Source: an uncultured Eubacteriales bacterium
GTDB lineage: Bacteria; Bacillota; Clostridia; Oscillospirales; CAG-272
Length of the DNA stretch: 16,129 nt
Reading direction: 5' to 3'
NCBI GenBank assembly: GCA_934489945.1
Contig: CAKSSY010000043.1
Location: 1 to 16,129, forward strand
Both the position numbers and the translations under genes were made by a program. Of this stretch, positions 1 to 7,807 are shown piece after piece (the first letter of the stretch is position 1; each line of letters begins with the position of its first letter). The notes below the pieces were generated by a model. That model searched no databases. It worked only from the letters and a program-made list of their open reading frames with translations, and was not told where the DNA came from.

Positions 1-1383
1 TCCCAGCAGGTTCATAAGACTGTCACATACCTGCGGCGGATAGGATGAATACAACTCCGTCAACGTATTATAAAATCGATCCGCATCGCCTCTCAGTACA
101 AAAGCAAGAATTGCGTTCCGCACGGGATAATTCATCACACTGTCAAGTTGTGCGCCTTGAAAATAGCGACGACGTTTTCCGTAAGCAATCTTATCGGCAG
201 CATTTTCCCATACTTCCCCGATAATAATTCCCTCATTCCGCGAATGTTGTTTGGCATTTTTTCGCAACGCATCCAAAAAATCATCCGAAAGTTCGTCCGC
301 AACATCAAGACGCCATCCTCCGATTCCTCGGTCAAGATATTTTCCCGTGATGCCGTTCTCTCCCACAAAATAGTCACAGCAGGTTTGGCAATTCAGGTTT
401 AATTTCGGCAGGATCGGAATTCCCCACCAACATTCATATTTGTCGGGAAAGTGTGTAAAACAATACCAATCGGCATACGGTGAGGCAGGTGACTGATACG
501 CTCCGACACTGTCGTACTTCCCGTAACGATTGAAATATCGACTGTCATCACCCGTGTGATTGAACACACCGTCAAGAATCACACGGATACCATATTCATG
601 CGCCTTGGATATCAAATCGTCCAACGCCTCATCTCCGCCGAACATCGGATCGACTGTCTCATAGTCGCCGGTATCGTATTTATGATTGGAATATGCTTTG
701 AAAATCGGACTGAGATAGATTACCGTAACACCAAGCGAAACAAGATAATCCAGTTTTTCGGCAACGCCTGCAAGATTGCCACCGAAAAACACATTATTCT
801 CCAACGGATCGCCTGGCTTTTCCGGATAAGGTGGCACGCCATGTTCCCAATCGGATTCCATGACAGCATCGGCGCGTGTGACAATCTCCCCCGCGCCGCG
901 GCAAAAACGATCCACAAACACATGATACATCGTTCCACCAGCAAACCATTCCGGCACTGCGAAATTCTTCTGATAAATCAGCAACCGAAATTTTTCAGCC
1001 GGCGTATCCGACAGTGTAAAATCGACATTATTGATTGAATCAGTAAAAAGTGTCTCACACCCACGCAGAAAGAGAAATTCATAGAAGAAGAGTCCATCCT
1101 CCCCTCCTACCAATTTCTCAGAAAACGAGAGTGTGACAGCATATTCGTCGACATCTCTGTTTGTACCGACAAAGGAAAGCGGCAGATCGGTTGCCTCTTT
1201 GCCATCCGGCATAAACCGCAGAACAACAGCCGACGCACCGAGACACCGGGGAACGAATGCCGAAATCCGCAAAGATGTGTCAAGTGGAAATGCGCCGCGC
1301 TCCGACACATCCTTTCCGTCTGCATATTTACGAATCCATGGCAGACATCCGTCCCCAATCTTCTCATAAAACTTCAGGAGCAT
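1..1383 (-). CDS. GH13 alpha-amylase family glycosidase (neopullulanase/maltodextrin glucosidase-like), C-terminus cut by window edge
   Basis: This partial gene has 461 codons visible and continues past position 1. It starts at ATG 1383, preceded by AAGGATG (1391-1397) 7 nt upstream. The first ~145 residues look like a beta-rich N-terminal domain, and a GH13 barrel follows. Visible GH13 motifs are region I DGVFNHTG (271-278), region V LPKLN (325-329), region II GGWRLDVADE (355-364, nucleophile D360) and region III IIGEVWE (387-393, acid/base E390). Region IV, with its conserved His-Asp, should begin just past the edge, since the visible end MNLLG is its usual lead-in. No signal peptide is seen, so it should act in the cytoplasm, cleaving alpha-1,4 and possibly alpha-1,6 links. 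It lies 16 nt behind glgP as the last visible operon gene. Inference: it handles limit dextrins or malto-oligosaccharides left by GlgP. The exact specificity (neopullulanase, cyclomaltodextrinase or glucosidase) cannot be decided. Confidence 0.93.
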   Translation of the reverse strand, partial: MLLKFYEKIGDGCLPWIRKYADGKDVSERGAFPLDTSLRISAFVPRCLGASAVVLRFMPDGKEATDLPLSFVGTNRDVDEYAVTLSFSEKLVGGEDGLFFYEFLFLRGCETLFTDSINNVDFTLSDTPAEKFRLLIYQKNFAVPEWFAGGTMYHVFVDRFCRGAGEIVTRADAVMESDWEHGVPPYPEKPGDPLENNVFFGGNLAGVAEKLDYLVSLGVTVIYLSPIFKAYSNHKYDTGDYETVDPMFGGDEALDDLISKAHEYGIRVILDGVFNHTGDDSRYFNRYGKYDSVGAYQSPASPYADWYCFTHFPDKYECWWGIPILPKLNLNCQTCCDYFVGENGITGKYLDRGIGGWRLDVADELSDDFLDALRKNAKQHSRNEGIIIGEVWENAADKIAYGKRRRYFQGAQLDSVMNYPVRNAILAFVLRGDADRFYNTLTELYSSYPPQVCDSLMNLLG

Positions 1384-1399
1384 ACTGCGTCATCCTTTG

Positions 1400-3853
1400 T
1401 CAGTTTTCCTTCTCTTTTTTGTCACTTGCCAGCGACACCTTTTTCAGATTCCAAATGTGCGTGGCATATTCCTCAATACTGCGATCGGCAGCAAAGTAAC
1501 CAGCCGAGGCAATATTCATAAGCGACATCCGATTCCATCTTGTTTTATCGGCATATGCCTCCATCATCTTTTCATGCGTCAGGCGATAAGATTCAAAATC
1601 CGCAAGACACATATACGGGTCAGCAATGCCGTGTCCTGAAAGCAGATAAGTCGCAATATCCGCAAAGGACTCACCCGCAAATCCAATATTGAGATAATTG
1701 ACAATCTTTTTAAGACGTTCGTTGTTCGCGTAATATGCGGCGGCATTATAACCTCGAACCCAAAGTTCATCCACCTCGTTACTGTTCAGTCCGAAAATGA
1801 ACATATTGTCTTTTCCCGCAGCCGCAAGCATTTCCACATTGGCACCGTCAAGGGTTCCGATGGTCAGAGCTCCGTTCAACATCAACTTCATACACCCTGT
1901 TCCGCTTGCTTCCTTGCCGGCAAGCGAAATCTGTTCGCTGATTTCTGCGGCGGGAATCAAAGCCTCGGCAAGACTGACATTGTAGTCCTCCAAAAATACA
2001 ACCTGCAGTTTTTCACGAATCTGCGGATTTTGGTCAATATCCCGGCTGATATAGCAAAGAAGTTTGATAATCTGTTTTGCCATCTGATAACCCGGAGCGG
2101 CTTTGGCACCGAAAATGAAGGTTTGCGGTTGCATTTCAATATTCGGATTTTCCTTGAGTTCAAGATACAACCCGATAATATTGAGTGCGTTCAAAAGCTG
2201 CCTTTTATATTCATGCAAACGTTTGATCTGAACATCAAAAACCGAATGGGTATCGATACTTTTGCCCGTCTTTTTCATCAGATGGTTGGCAAAACGGATT
2301 TTATTCTGATGCTTGATATCCCGAATGGCATTCAGTACTTCGGCATCATCGGCAAATTTTGCAAATTCAGCAAGCTGTTCGGGCTCATGTCGGTAGCCCG
2401 TGCCGATACAACCGTCAAGCAACTCGGCAAGTTTCGGGTTGGAATAGCAAAGCCAGCGACGATGTGCGACACCGTTCGTCACATTGGTAAATCGTTCGGG
2501 GTACATTTTATAGAAATCCTTGAAAGTGGAATTCTTCAGAATTTCGGAATGCAATTTGGACACACCGTTAACCGAATGCGAACCGATTACCGACAAATTT
2601 GCCATACGAACCTGACCGTATCCGATAATACTCATCTTGGAAATGCGATTCCAATTGCCGGGAAAATTGGTCCATGCGTCACGGCAGAACCGTTCGTTGA
2701 TTTCATTGATAATTGCATAAATCCGCGGCAGTTTGAGTTTAAACAAATCCTCATTCCATGTTTCAAGAGCTTCTGGCATAACCGTATGATTGGTATAAGA
2801 AACCGTTCGCACAACAATATCCCATGCCTGATCCCATGAGAAGAAATAGTCATCAATCAGAATTCTCATCAATTCGGGAATACAAAGGGCAGGATGTGTA
2901 TCATTGATATGAATCGCCACCTTATCCGGCAGATTATCAAGCGTACCGTAAACCGCCATATGGTCCCGGAGAATACTTTGCACCGATGCCGAAACCAAGA
3001 AGTATTGTTGCGACAAACGCAACAGTTTTCCCTCCGTATGATTATCGGAAGGATACAAAACCTTGGATATAATTTCGGCATTTGTACTTTCTTCAAGTGC
3101 TCTTGTATACTGTCCTTGGGTGAAAAGTCCCATATTGAAATTCTGAATATCCCGTGCCTTCCACAAACGCAAACGGCTGACCGCATCGCAATCCGCCCCG
3201 GAAATCATCATATCATAAGGGACCGCTTCAATTTCATCGCAATTTTCGTATTGAATCTCCAAATGTCCGTTTTTCCATTCCTCCTTGATATGTCCACCCA
3301 TTCTGACTTTGAATATCCGGTCTGTGCGCGGAATCAACCATACTTCCCCGCCCGGCAACCAGACATCCGGCACCTCAATCTGCATACCATCTACAATCAT
3401 CTGCTTGAAAAGCCCGTATTCATAGCAAATGGAAAATCCGGTTGCAGGATAGTTAAGCGAAGACAAGGAATCCATGAAACAAGCGGCAAGACGACCAAGA
3501 CCGCCATTTCCGAGCCCGGCATCCGGTTCACATTCATACAAATCGTCAAGATCAAAACCGAGAGATGCCAACGCCGCCCGATATTCCTCCACAACACCGA
3601 GATTGCAGAGATTGGTCTTGAGCGAACGACCGAGCAAAAATTCCATGCACATATAATATACACGCTTGGAGCCGGTTTCATTGACTTTCTGTTTAAAGTC
3701 GACGCGTTTTGCCGTAAGAATATCCTTAACGGTCATCGCCGCCGCCTTGTACATTTGGTCACGCGATGCTTCGGCAGCAGTACAGCCGAACTGACGGGAA
3801 AGTTTGGATTCAATATTTTCCTTCACTTGTTTTTCTGTGATTGTTTTTTCCAT
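1400..3853 (-). CDS. glgP: Glycogen/maltodextrin phosphorylase
   Basis: This 817-residue protein has the usual length for the GT35 family. It removes glucose units from the non-reducing ends of glycogen with phosphate, giving glucose-1-phosphate; the cofactor is pyridoxal phosphate. Seen in the sequence: the glycine-rich GLGNGGLGRLAACFMDSL stretch (113-130), KRLHEYKRQLLN (544-555), and the PLP-lysine segment EASGTGCMKLMLNGAL (648-663) with K656 as the Schiff-base lysine. The family usually reads GTGNMKF there, so the C and L are local variants. The ATG at 3853 has AAAGGA about 10 nt upstream. The gene sits 59 nt after glgA, a gap containing a promoter-like site, so it may be expressed partly independently of the synthesis genes. 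The Lys/Glu-rich tail ends 16 nt before the GH13 gene. Enzyme family is certain; preference for glycogen over maltodextrin is inferred from context. Confidence 0.98.
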   Translation of the reverse strand: MEKTITEKQVKENIESKLSRQFGCTAAEASRDQMYKAAAMTVKDILTAKRVDFKQKVNETGSKRVYYMCMEFLLGRSLKTNLCNLGVVEEYRAALASLGFDLDDLYECEPDAGLGNGGLGRLAACFMDSLSSLNYPATGFSICYEYGLFKQMIVDGMQIEVPDVWLPGGEVWLIPRTDRIFKVRMGGHIKEEWKNGHLEIQYENCDEIEAVPYDMMISGADCDAVSRLRLWKARDIQNFNMGLFTQGQYTRALEESTNAEIISKVLYPSDNHTEGKLLRLSQQYFLVSASVQSILRDHMAVYGTLDNLPDKVAIHINDTHPALCIPELMRILIDDYFFSWDQAWDIVVRTVSYTNHTVMPEALETWNEDLFKLKLPRIYAIINEINERFCRDAWTNFPGNWNRISKMSIIGYGQVRMANLSVIGSHSVNGVSKLHSEILKNSTFKDFYKMYPERFTNVTNGVAHRRWLCYSNPKLAELLDGCIGTGYRHEPEQLAEFAKFADDAEVLNAIRDIKHQNKIRFANHLMKKTGKSIDTHSVFDVQIKRLHEYKRQLLNALNIIGLYLELKENPNIEMQPQTFIFGAKAAPGYQMAKQIIKLLCYISRDIDQNPQIREKLQVVFLEDYNVSLAEALIPAAEISEQISLAGKEASGTGCMKLMLNGALTIGTLDGANVEMLAAAGKDNMFIFGLNSNEVDELWVRGYNAAAYYANNERLKKIVNYLNIGFAGESFADIATYLLSGHGIADPYMCLADFESYRLTHEKMMEAYADKTRWNRMSLMNIASAGYFAADRSIEEYATHIWNLKKVSLASDKKEKEN

Positions 3854-3863
3854 TTTGGAGGAA

Positions 3864-3869
3864 TCCTTT
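3864..3869 (-). promoter_or_regulatory. Ribosome binding site of glgP
   Basis: AAAGGA lies 10 nt upstream of the glgP ATG at 3853. The spacing is slightly long but usable, and this is the only purine-rich site before the start. Confidence 0.6.
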
Positions 3870-3886
3870 CTGTTTTACGGGATAAT

Positions 3887-3916
3887 ATTACACAATGAAA
3901 TTTCGGAATCTGTCAA
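3887..3916 (-). promoter_or_regulatory. Candidate internal promoter for glgP and the GH13 gene
   Basis: On the minus strand a perfect TTGACA (-35, 3911-3916) is separated by 18 nt from TGTAAT (-10, 3887-3892; 5 of 6 consensus bases). The -35 box contains the glgA stop codon TGA. Transcription would start near 3880, leaving a leader of about 27 nt that keeps the glgP ribosome binding site. This would let the degradative genes be transcribed apart from the biosynthetic genes. It is a sequence match only. Confidence 0.5.
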
Positions 3917-5349
3917 ATGCTTTGATACATTTCCAGATATTGTTTTGCCGAAGCCGCCCAAGAAAAGTCGGTCAGCATAATCTTACGGACAAACCTTTTC
4001 CGCTTATCCGGTTGATTCCAGAGCGATACGGCAGCATTCACTCTGTCATAAAGCTCGGATGAAGAATAGTTGGCAAACGTAAAGCCGTTACCGCGAAGCT
4101 CTCCGTCACATTCCCAATAACCCTTAATGGAATCATACAGTCCTCCGGTTTCCCGAACAACGGGAATCGCACCATAACGGGAAGCAATCATTTGGGAAAG
4201 TCCGCACGGCTCACTTCTCGACGGCATAATAAAGATATCCGCCGCGGCATAAATCTTCTTGGACAGTTCTCTGTCATAGCAGATCATCGCACGCATTTTG
4301 TCCGGAAATCTGTGTTCCAATCCGCGGAAGAAATCTTCAAATCCCAGTTCCCCTTTGCCAAGCACGACAAACTGAACCTGATTGTTTGCCAGCAATCCGT
4401 CCGCCATCTCCGAAACGAGATCAAGTCCCTTATGCGCCGCCAGACGGGACACAATGGCAAGCATCGGAATATCCGGGTTCTCGGGAAGTCCGAGTTCTTT
4501 TTGCATAGAGAGTTTATTTCCGATTTTTTTCTCCACCTCATCAGCGGAAAAATGAACGGGTATCGCAGGATCATTTTCAGGATCATAATACGTGTAATCA
4601 ATCCCGTTAAGGATTCCGCGCAACTTATATGCGTTGCTGTTAATAATGCCATCCAAACGGTGGGCGTACTCGGGAGAGCGGATTTCCTCAGCATAACGCG
4701 GACTGACGGTTGACACAATATCCGCGCACGCAATTGCCCCTTTCATCAGATTGATGCAACCGTCACAATCCACAAGATTATGGAATTCGTTTCCGAGTGC
4801 AAAAATATCTCCGAGAATCGCAAAATCGTACTGTCCCTGATACTCTATATTGTGAATTGTAAAGACGGTTCTGATACTCCCGTAACCGCGTCGCCAACGA
4901 AATAACGCATTGAGATAAATGACGCTGAGTGCCGCCTGCCAATCATGCGCGTGCAAAACATCGGGGTAGAAACCGATATGTTCAATCATTTCGAGAACCG
5001 CCATACAAAAATAAGCATATCGCTCCCCGTCATCGTAATTGCCGTAAAGATTCTCACGACGGAAATAATATTCATTATCAATAAAATAATACGTCACACC
5101 GTCACGCACGAGGCTCTTGACACCGCAATAAATACGCCGCCAAGCAAGATTCACATCGAAAATTGCCTCCGTCTTCATCTGTGCCCGCCATTCGTCACGA
5201 ATGGCACTGTACAACGGCATCACCACACGCACATCCGTTTCGGGATCCGCTTTACGGATTGCTGCGGGAAGCGATCCCATCACATCACCGAGACCTCCGG
5301 TAGCGGCAAACGGCATCGCTTCGGCACCGACAAACAGTATTTTTCTCAT
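3913..5349 (-). CDS. glgA: Glycogen synthase (ADP-glucose type, GT5)
   Basis: This 478-residue protein is full length for bacterial GlgA. It transfers glucose from ADP-glucose to the end of a growing alpha-1,4-glucan in the cytoplasm. The two GT-B lobes are visible: N-terminal MPFAATGGLGDV (12-23) and HAHDW (133-137), then ILNGID (246-251), SRLAAHKGLDL (301-311) and PSRSEPCGLSQM (376-387, E380 being the conserved catalytic-region Glu) followed by TGGLYDS. The KTGGLGD motif near the N-terminus has Ala (A16) in place of the lysine that contacts ADP-glucose in E. coli GlgA; everything else looks intact. The ATG at 5349 has AAAGGA (5359-5364) 9 nt upstream. It follows glgD after a 96-nt spacer, the longest in the operon, with a hairpin next to the ribosome binding site. 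Identity is secure. Confidence 0.98.
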   Translation of the reverse strand: MRKILFVGAEAMPFAATGGLGDVMGSLPAAIRKADPETDVRVVMPLYSAIRDEWRAQMKTEAIFDVNLAWRRIYCGVKSLVRDGVTYYFIDNEYYFRRENLYGNYDDGERYAYFCMAVLEMIEHIGFYPDVLHAHDWQAALSVIYLNALFRWRRGYGSIRTVFTIHNIEYQGQYDFAILGDIFALGNEFHNLVDCDGCINLMKGAIACADIVSTVSPRYAEEIRSPEYAHRLDGIINSNAYKLRGILNGIDYTYYDPENDPAIPVHFSADEVEKKIGNKLSMQKELGLPENPDIPMLAIVSRLAAHKGLDLVSEMADGLLANNQVQFVVLGKGELGFEDFFRGLEHRFPDKMRAMICYDRELSKKIYAAADIFIMPSRSEPCGLSQMIASRYGAIPVVRETGGLYDSIKGYWECDGELRGNGFTFANYSSSELYDRVNAAVSLWNQPDKRKRFVRKIMLTDFSWAASAKQYLEMYQSI

Positions 5350-5441
5350 ATTGAAATGTCCTTTCTGCCGAACCGCAGACTTCTTCGGCGGCTTTGGCTT
5401 GATTTTTTTACAATCTGTTTTTCTTCCGGAACATATTTCAC
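5346..5441 (-). CDS. Possible 31-codon ORF in the glgD-glgA spacer (weak)
   Basis: A GTG-started frame fills the glgD-glgA spacer and ends with a TGA that overlaps the glgA ATG as ATGA, the classic coupling arrangement. The peptide would be small and basic, with the cluster KKSSQSRRRSLRFGRK near its end. Upstream of the GTG there is only a weak purine stretch (GAACGAGAG), so the start is poorly supported and no known family is recognised. It could be a translated leader coupling peptide or simply an open frame in a spacer; I lean towards the latter. Confidence 0.2.
   Translation of the reverse strand: MKYVPEEKQIVKKSSQSRRRSLRFGRKDISI
5367..5389 (-). promoter_or_regulatory. Small hairpin directly upstream of the glgA ribosome binding site
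   Basis: The minus-strand transcript contains GCCGAA and TTCGGC, a perfect 6-bp stem with an 11-nt loop, ending 2 nt before the AAAGGA of glgA. A competing CCGC/GCGG pairing is also possible. No U-tract follows, so it is not an intrinsic terminator. It could protect an mRNA end or modulate glgA translation. The role is inferred. Confidence 0.35.
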
Positions 5442-5445
5442 GGTT

Positions 5446-6579
5446 TTATACTCTCGTTCCCTTAGCAATAAAGAACGGCAGAGTTTGGTGTCCCGAAAGA
5501 ACGCGACCTTCATTAACTACGGTGTTTTTATCCGAAATTACGCAATTCAGTGTAACATTGTTTCCGACATAAGTATCCTGAAGCAAAATCGAATTGCGAA
5601 TCACGGCACCGCGTCCGACTTTTACACCGCGGAAAATAATGGAGTTTTCAACAACACCCTCGATAACACAGCCGTCCGCAATATAAGAGTTCTTCACAAC
5701 GGCGTTTTCGGTATACTTGGTAGGAGCGGAGTTCCGGACTTTCGTATAAATCGGAAAACCGGGAACATCAAACAACTCCTTATTTTTTTCCTGATCCAAC
5801 AAATCCATATTGCAGGCATAATACCCTTCTAGAGAACCTATGACAGAATAATATTTTGTATGATGATAGGTAAATATTCTGTCTGAACTGAGCCTCGGCA
5901 AAACCTCATCCAGATAAAAATCCTTGTGCCCGCGCGAAGCAGCATTGTTGACAAGATTAATCAGATAATTCCGACGGACAACCATAATATTGGTACTGAT
6001 CCGTTCCGTCCCGGTAGTCGGCTGAATTTTTTCCATTCCCGTCACTCTGCCATCCCTGTCGACAAGAACACGAAGAACGTGCGAATTGAATTCATATTTC
6101 CCGAATACGAAATCTGCCGTTACGATCGTAATATCGGCATTCTTTTCCTTATGCTGTGCCAGCACCGCCGAGAGATCCAGATTGCAAATGGCATCACAGT
6201 CGGAAAGAACAATGTCATCCTCATTGCAATTCCGCAAAAAACTCATAACTCCCATCAGTGCCTCAAGGCGAGTGGTATATAGCTTATCGGGGATTGGACT
6301 TGAAAACGAAGAGATAAACGGCGGAAGAATCTTGATTCCGCCCGAACGACGTGCAAGATCCCAGTCCTTACCATTTCCGATATGATCGAAAAGCGATTGA
6401 TAGTTATTGTGGGTAATAAGACCGACCTTGGTTATATCGGAGTTGACCATATTGGAAAGCGCAAAATCGATAAGCCGATAACGGCATCCGAAAGGAACGC
6501 TTGCCATCGTCCGGTTTTGTGTCAGTTCCCGGATTGCCTGATCGTGAATATTGGAAAAAATCAATCCTGCCGCACTCAT
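5446..6579 (-). CDS. glgD: Glucose-1-phosphate adenylyltransferase subunit GlgD (regulatory/non-catalytic type)
   Basis: This 377-residue GlgC paralogue has the nucleotidyltransferase fold plus a C-terminal left-handed beta-helix with hexapeptide repeats (about 285-350). It keeps family features such as VPFGCRYRLIDFALSNMVNS (28-47). It lacks the GGxGxRL nucleotide loop near the N-terminus (there it reads SNIHDQAIREL), and SDCDAICNLD (126-135) replaces the catalytic GDHIYKMD of GlgC. In Firmicutes GlgD is known as the partner that tunes the GlgC/GlgD heteromer rather than an active enzyme on its own. Its ATG at 6579 overlaps the glgC stop as ATGA and uses the SD GGAAAGGAG (6588-6596), so the two subunits are probably translationally coupled. 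Confidence is high. Confidence 0.97.
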   Translation of the reverse strand: MSAAGLIFSNIHDQAIRELTQNRTMASVPFGCRYRLIDFALSNMVNSDITKVGLITHNNYQSLFDHIGNGKDWDLARRSGGIKILPPFISSFSSPIPDKLYTTRLEALMGVMSFLRNCNEDDIVLSDCDAICNLDLSAVLAQHKEKNADITIVTADFVFGKYEFNSHVLRVLVDRDGRVTGMEKIQPTTGTERISTNIMVVRRNYLINLVNNAASRGHKDFYLDEVLPRLSSDRIFTYHHTKYYSVIGSLEGYYACNMDLLDQEKNKELFDVPGFPIYTKVRNSAPTKYTENAVVKNSYIADGCVIEGVVENSIIFRGVKVGRGAVIRNSILLQDTYVGNNVTLNCVISDKNTVVNEGRVLSGHQTLPFFIAKGTRV

Positions 6580-7778
6580 TTTTTTATCTCCTTTCCGATT
6601 TCCGTAATCATTTCATTATCGCCGATTTCATATCCATCCGGCACCTGTACCCCCATGCCTATCACCGTAATCCCCGTTGCGACATCCTTCGGTTTTCCGA
6701 TCACAGCGTTTTTCCCGACGCGCACGTCACTGTCCAGAATGGAGTATTCGACCTTGGCTCCGCCTTCTATCACCACATTGCTCATAATAACGGAATCCTT
6801 AACCACCGCTCCCGGCATAACCTTCACACAGTTTCCGATAACGGAGTTTATCACCGTTCCGCAAATCTCACAGCCCTCGGTAATCGAAGAGTTCCGAATT
6901 ACGGCATCGGGACCGATATGCTGGGGGGGTTCATTTTCGTGACGGGAATAAATACGCCAGTTTTCATCGTTCAGATTCAGCGGCGGGTTTTCCCCCAACA
7001 TATCCATATTGGCTTCCCACAGTGACGAAATGGTCCCCACATCCTTCCAATATCCGTCAAAAGAATACGCAAACAGTTTTTCGCCCGCAGCAAGCATATC
7101 GGGAATAATATTTTTCCCGAAATCATTGGAGGACTGCGGATCGGCGGCATCGGCAATCAAATATTTAAGCAGTTTTTCCTTACTGAACACATAAATTCCC
7201 ATAGATGCCTTGGTACTGTCGGGATTTTTCGGCTTTTCGGTAAATTTATAAATCGAATTGTCAAGATTTGTGCTCATAATACCGAAACGACTTGCCTCTT
7301 TCAGAGGAACATCGATTACGGCAATGGTACAATCGGCTCCCATCTGCTTATGGTACGCAATCATCTTTGAGTAATCCATCTTGTAAATATGGTCGCCGGA
7401 AAGAATCAAAACATAATCGGGATCATAACGATTGATAAATTCAATATTCTGATAAATGGCATTGGCGGTTCCCTTATACCAGTCGGACGAATTCTTGCCC
7501 TGATAAGGCGGCAGAATTGATACACCGCCATATGCACGGTCAAGATCCCACGGGAAACCGTTTCCGATGTACTCGTTCAGCACCAAAGGCTGATACTGAG
7601 TCAAAACGCCAACGGTATCCAATCCCGAATTGATACAGTTGGACAACGGAAAATCAATAATCCGATATTTTCCGCCGAATGGCACCGCAGGTTTTGCCAC
7701 CTTATACGTCAATGCATAAAGCCGACTTCCTTGTCCCCCCGCGAGAAGCATGACGACACAGTCTTTTTTCTTAAACAT
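6576..7778 (-). CDS. glgC: Glucose-1-phosphate adenylyltransferase (ADP-glucose pyrophosphorylase)
   Basis: This 400-residue enzyme makes ADP-glucose from ATP and glucose-1-phosphate, the committed step of glycogen synthesis. Motifs: GGQGSRL (14-20, nucleotide loop), KPAVPFGGKYRIIDFPLSNC (29-48), WYKGTANAIYQN (100-111), SGDHIYKMDY (127-136, with the catalytic Asp at 129), FTEKP (179-183, sugar-phosphate Lys 182), YWKDVGT (243-249), then a hexapeptide-repeat beta-helix (about 288-375). K26 aligns with the E. coli lysine linked to fructose-1,6-bisphosphate activation, but the activator here is not predictable. The frame stays open to a TTG at 7790, but ATG 7778 is preferred because GGAGGTG (7782-7788) precedes it at ideal spacing. 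A C7 run (6923-6929) encodes a Pro-Pro linker before the beta-helix. The gene lies 29 nt after glgB and overlaps glgD by 4 nt. Confidence 0.98.
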   Translation of the reverse strand: MFKKKDCVVMLLAGGQGSRLYALTYKVAKPAVPFGGKYRIIDFPLSNCINSGLDTVGVLTQYQPLVLNEYIGNGFPWDLDRAYGGVSILPPYQGKNSSDWYKGTANAIYQNIEFINRYDPDYVLILSGDHIYKMDYSKMIAYHKQMGADCTIAVIDVPLKEASRFGIMSTNLDNSIYKFTEKPKNPDSTKASMGIYVFSKEKLLKYLIADAADPQSSNDFGKNIIPDMLAAGEKLFAYSFDGYWKDVGTISSLWEANMDMLGENPPLNLNDENWRIYSRHENEPPQHIGPDAVIRNSSITEGCEICGTVINSVIGNCVKVMPGAVVKDSVIMSNVVIEGGAKVEYSILDSDVRVGKNAVIGKPKDVATGITVIGMGVQVPDGYEIGDNEMITEIGKEIKK

Positions 7779-7781
7779 AGG

Positions 7782-7788
7782 CACCTCC
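7782..7788 (-). promoter_or_regulatory. Strong ribosome binding site fixing the glgC start
   Basis: GGAGGTG lies just upstream of ATG 7778, with 5 nt between GGAGG and the start codon. The longer TTG-started reading frame at 7790 would have to begin inside this site, so it is rejected. Confidence 0.85.
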
Positions 7789-7807
7789 AAAATTTTAAAA
7801 TATGATT

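Noticed and set aside
2894..3898. 334-codon plus-strand frame opposite glgP (and similar ones at 2030-2839, 4945-5832, 8534-9253)
   Set aside because: These are antisense shadows of well-recognised genes, with odd His/Arg/Ile-rich composition and no recognisable motifs or start signals.
5446..5500. Frameshifted GlgD C-terminus continuing into the spacer
   Set aside because: GlgD is already full length and ends with the expected LPFFIAKGTRV-type tail.
7776..7790. Longer glgC from TTG 7790
   Set aside because: The extra codons are the ribosome binding site itself; ATG 7778 has ideal spacing and matches the family N-terminus.
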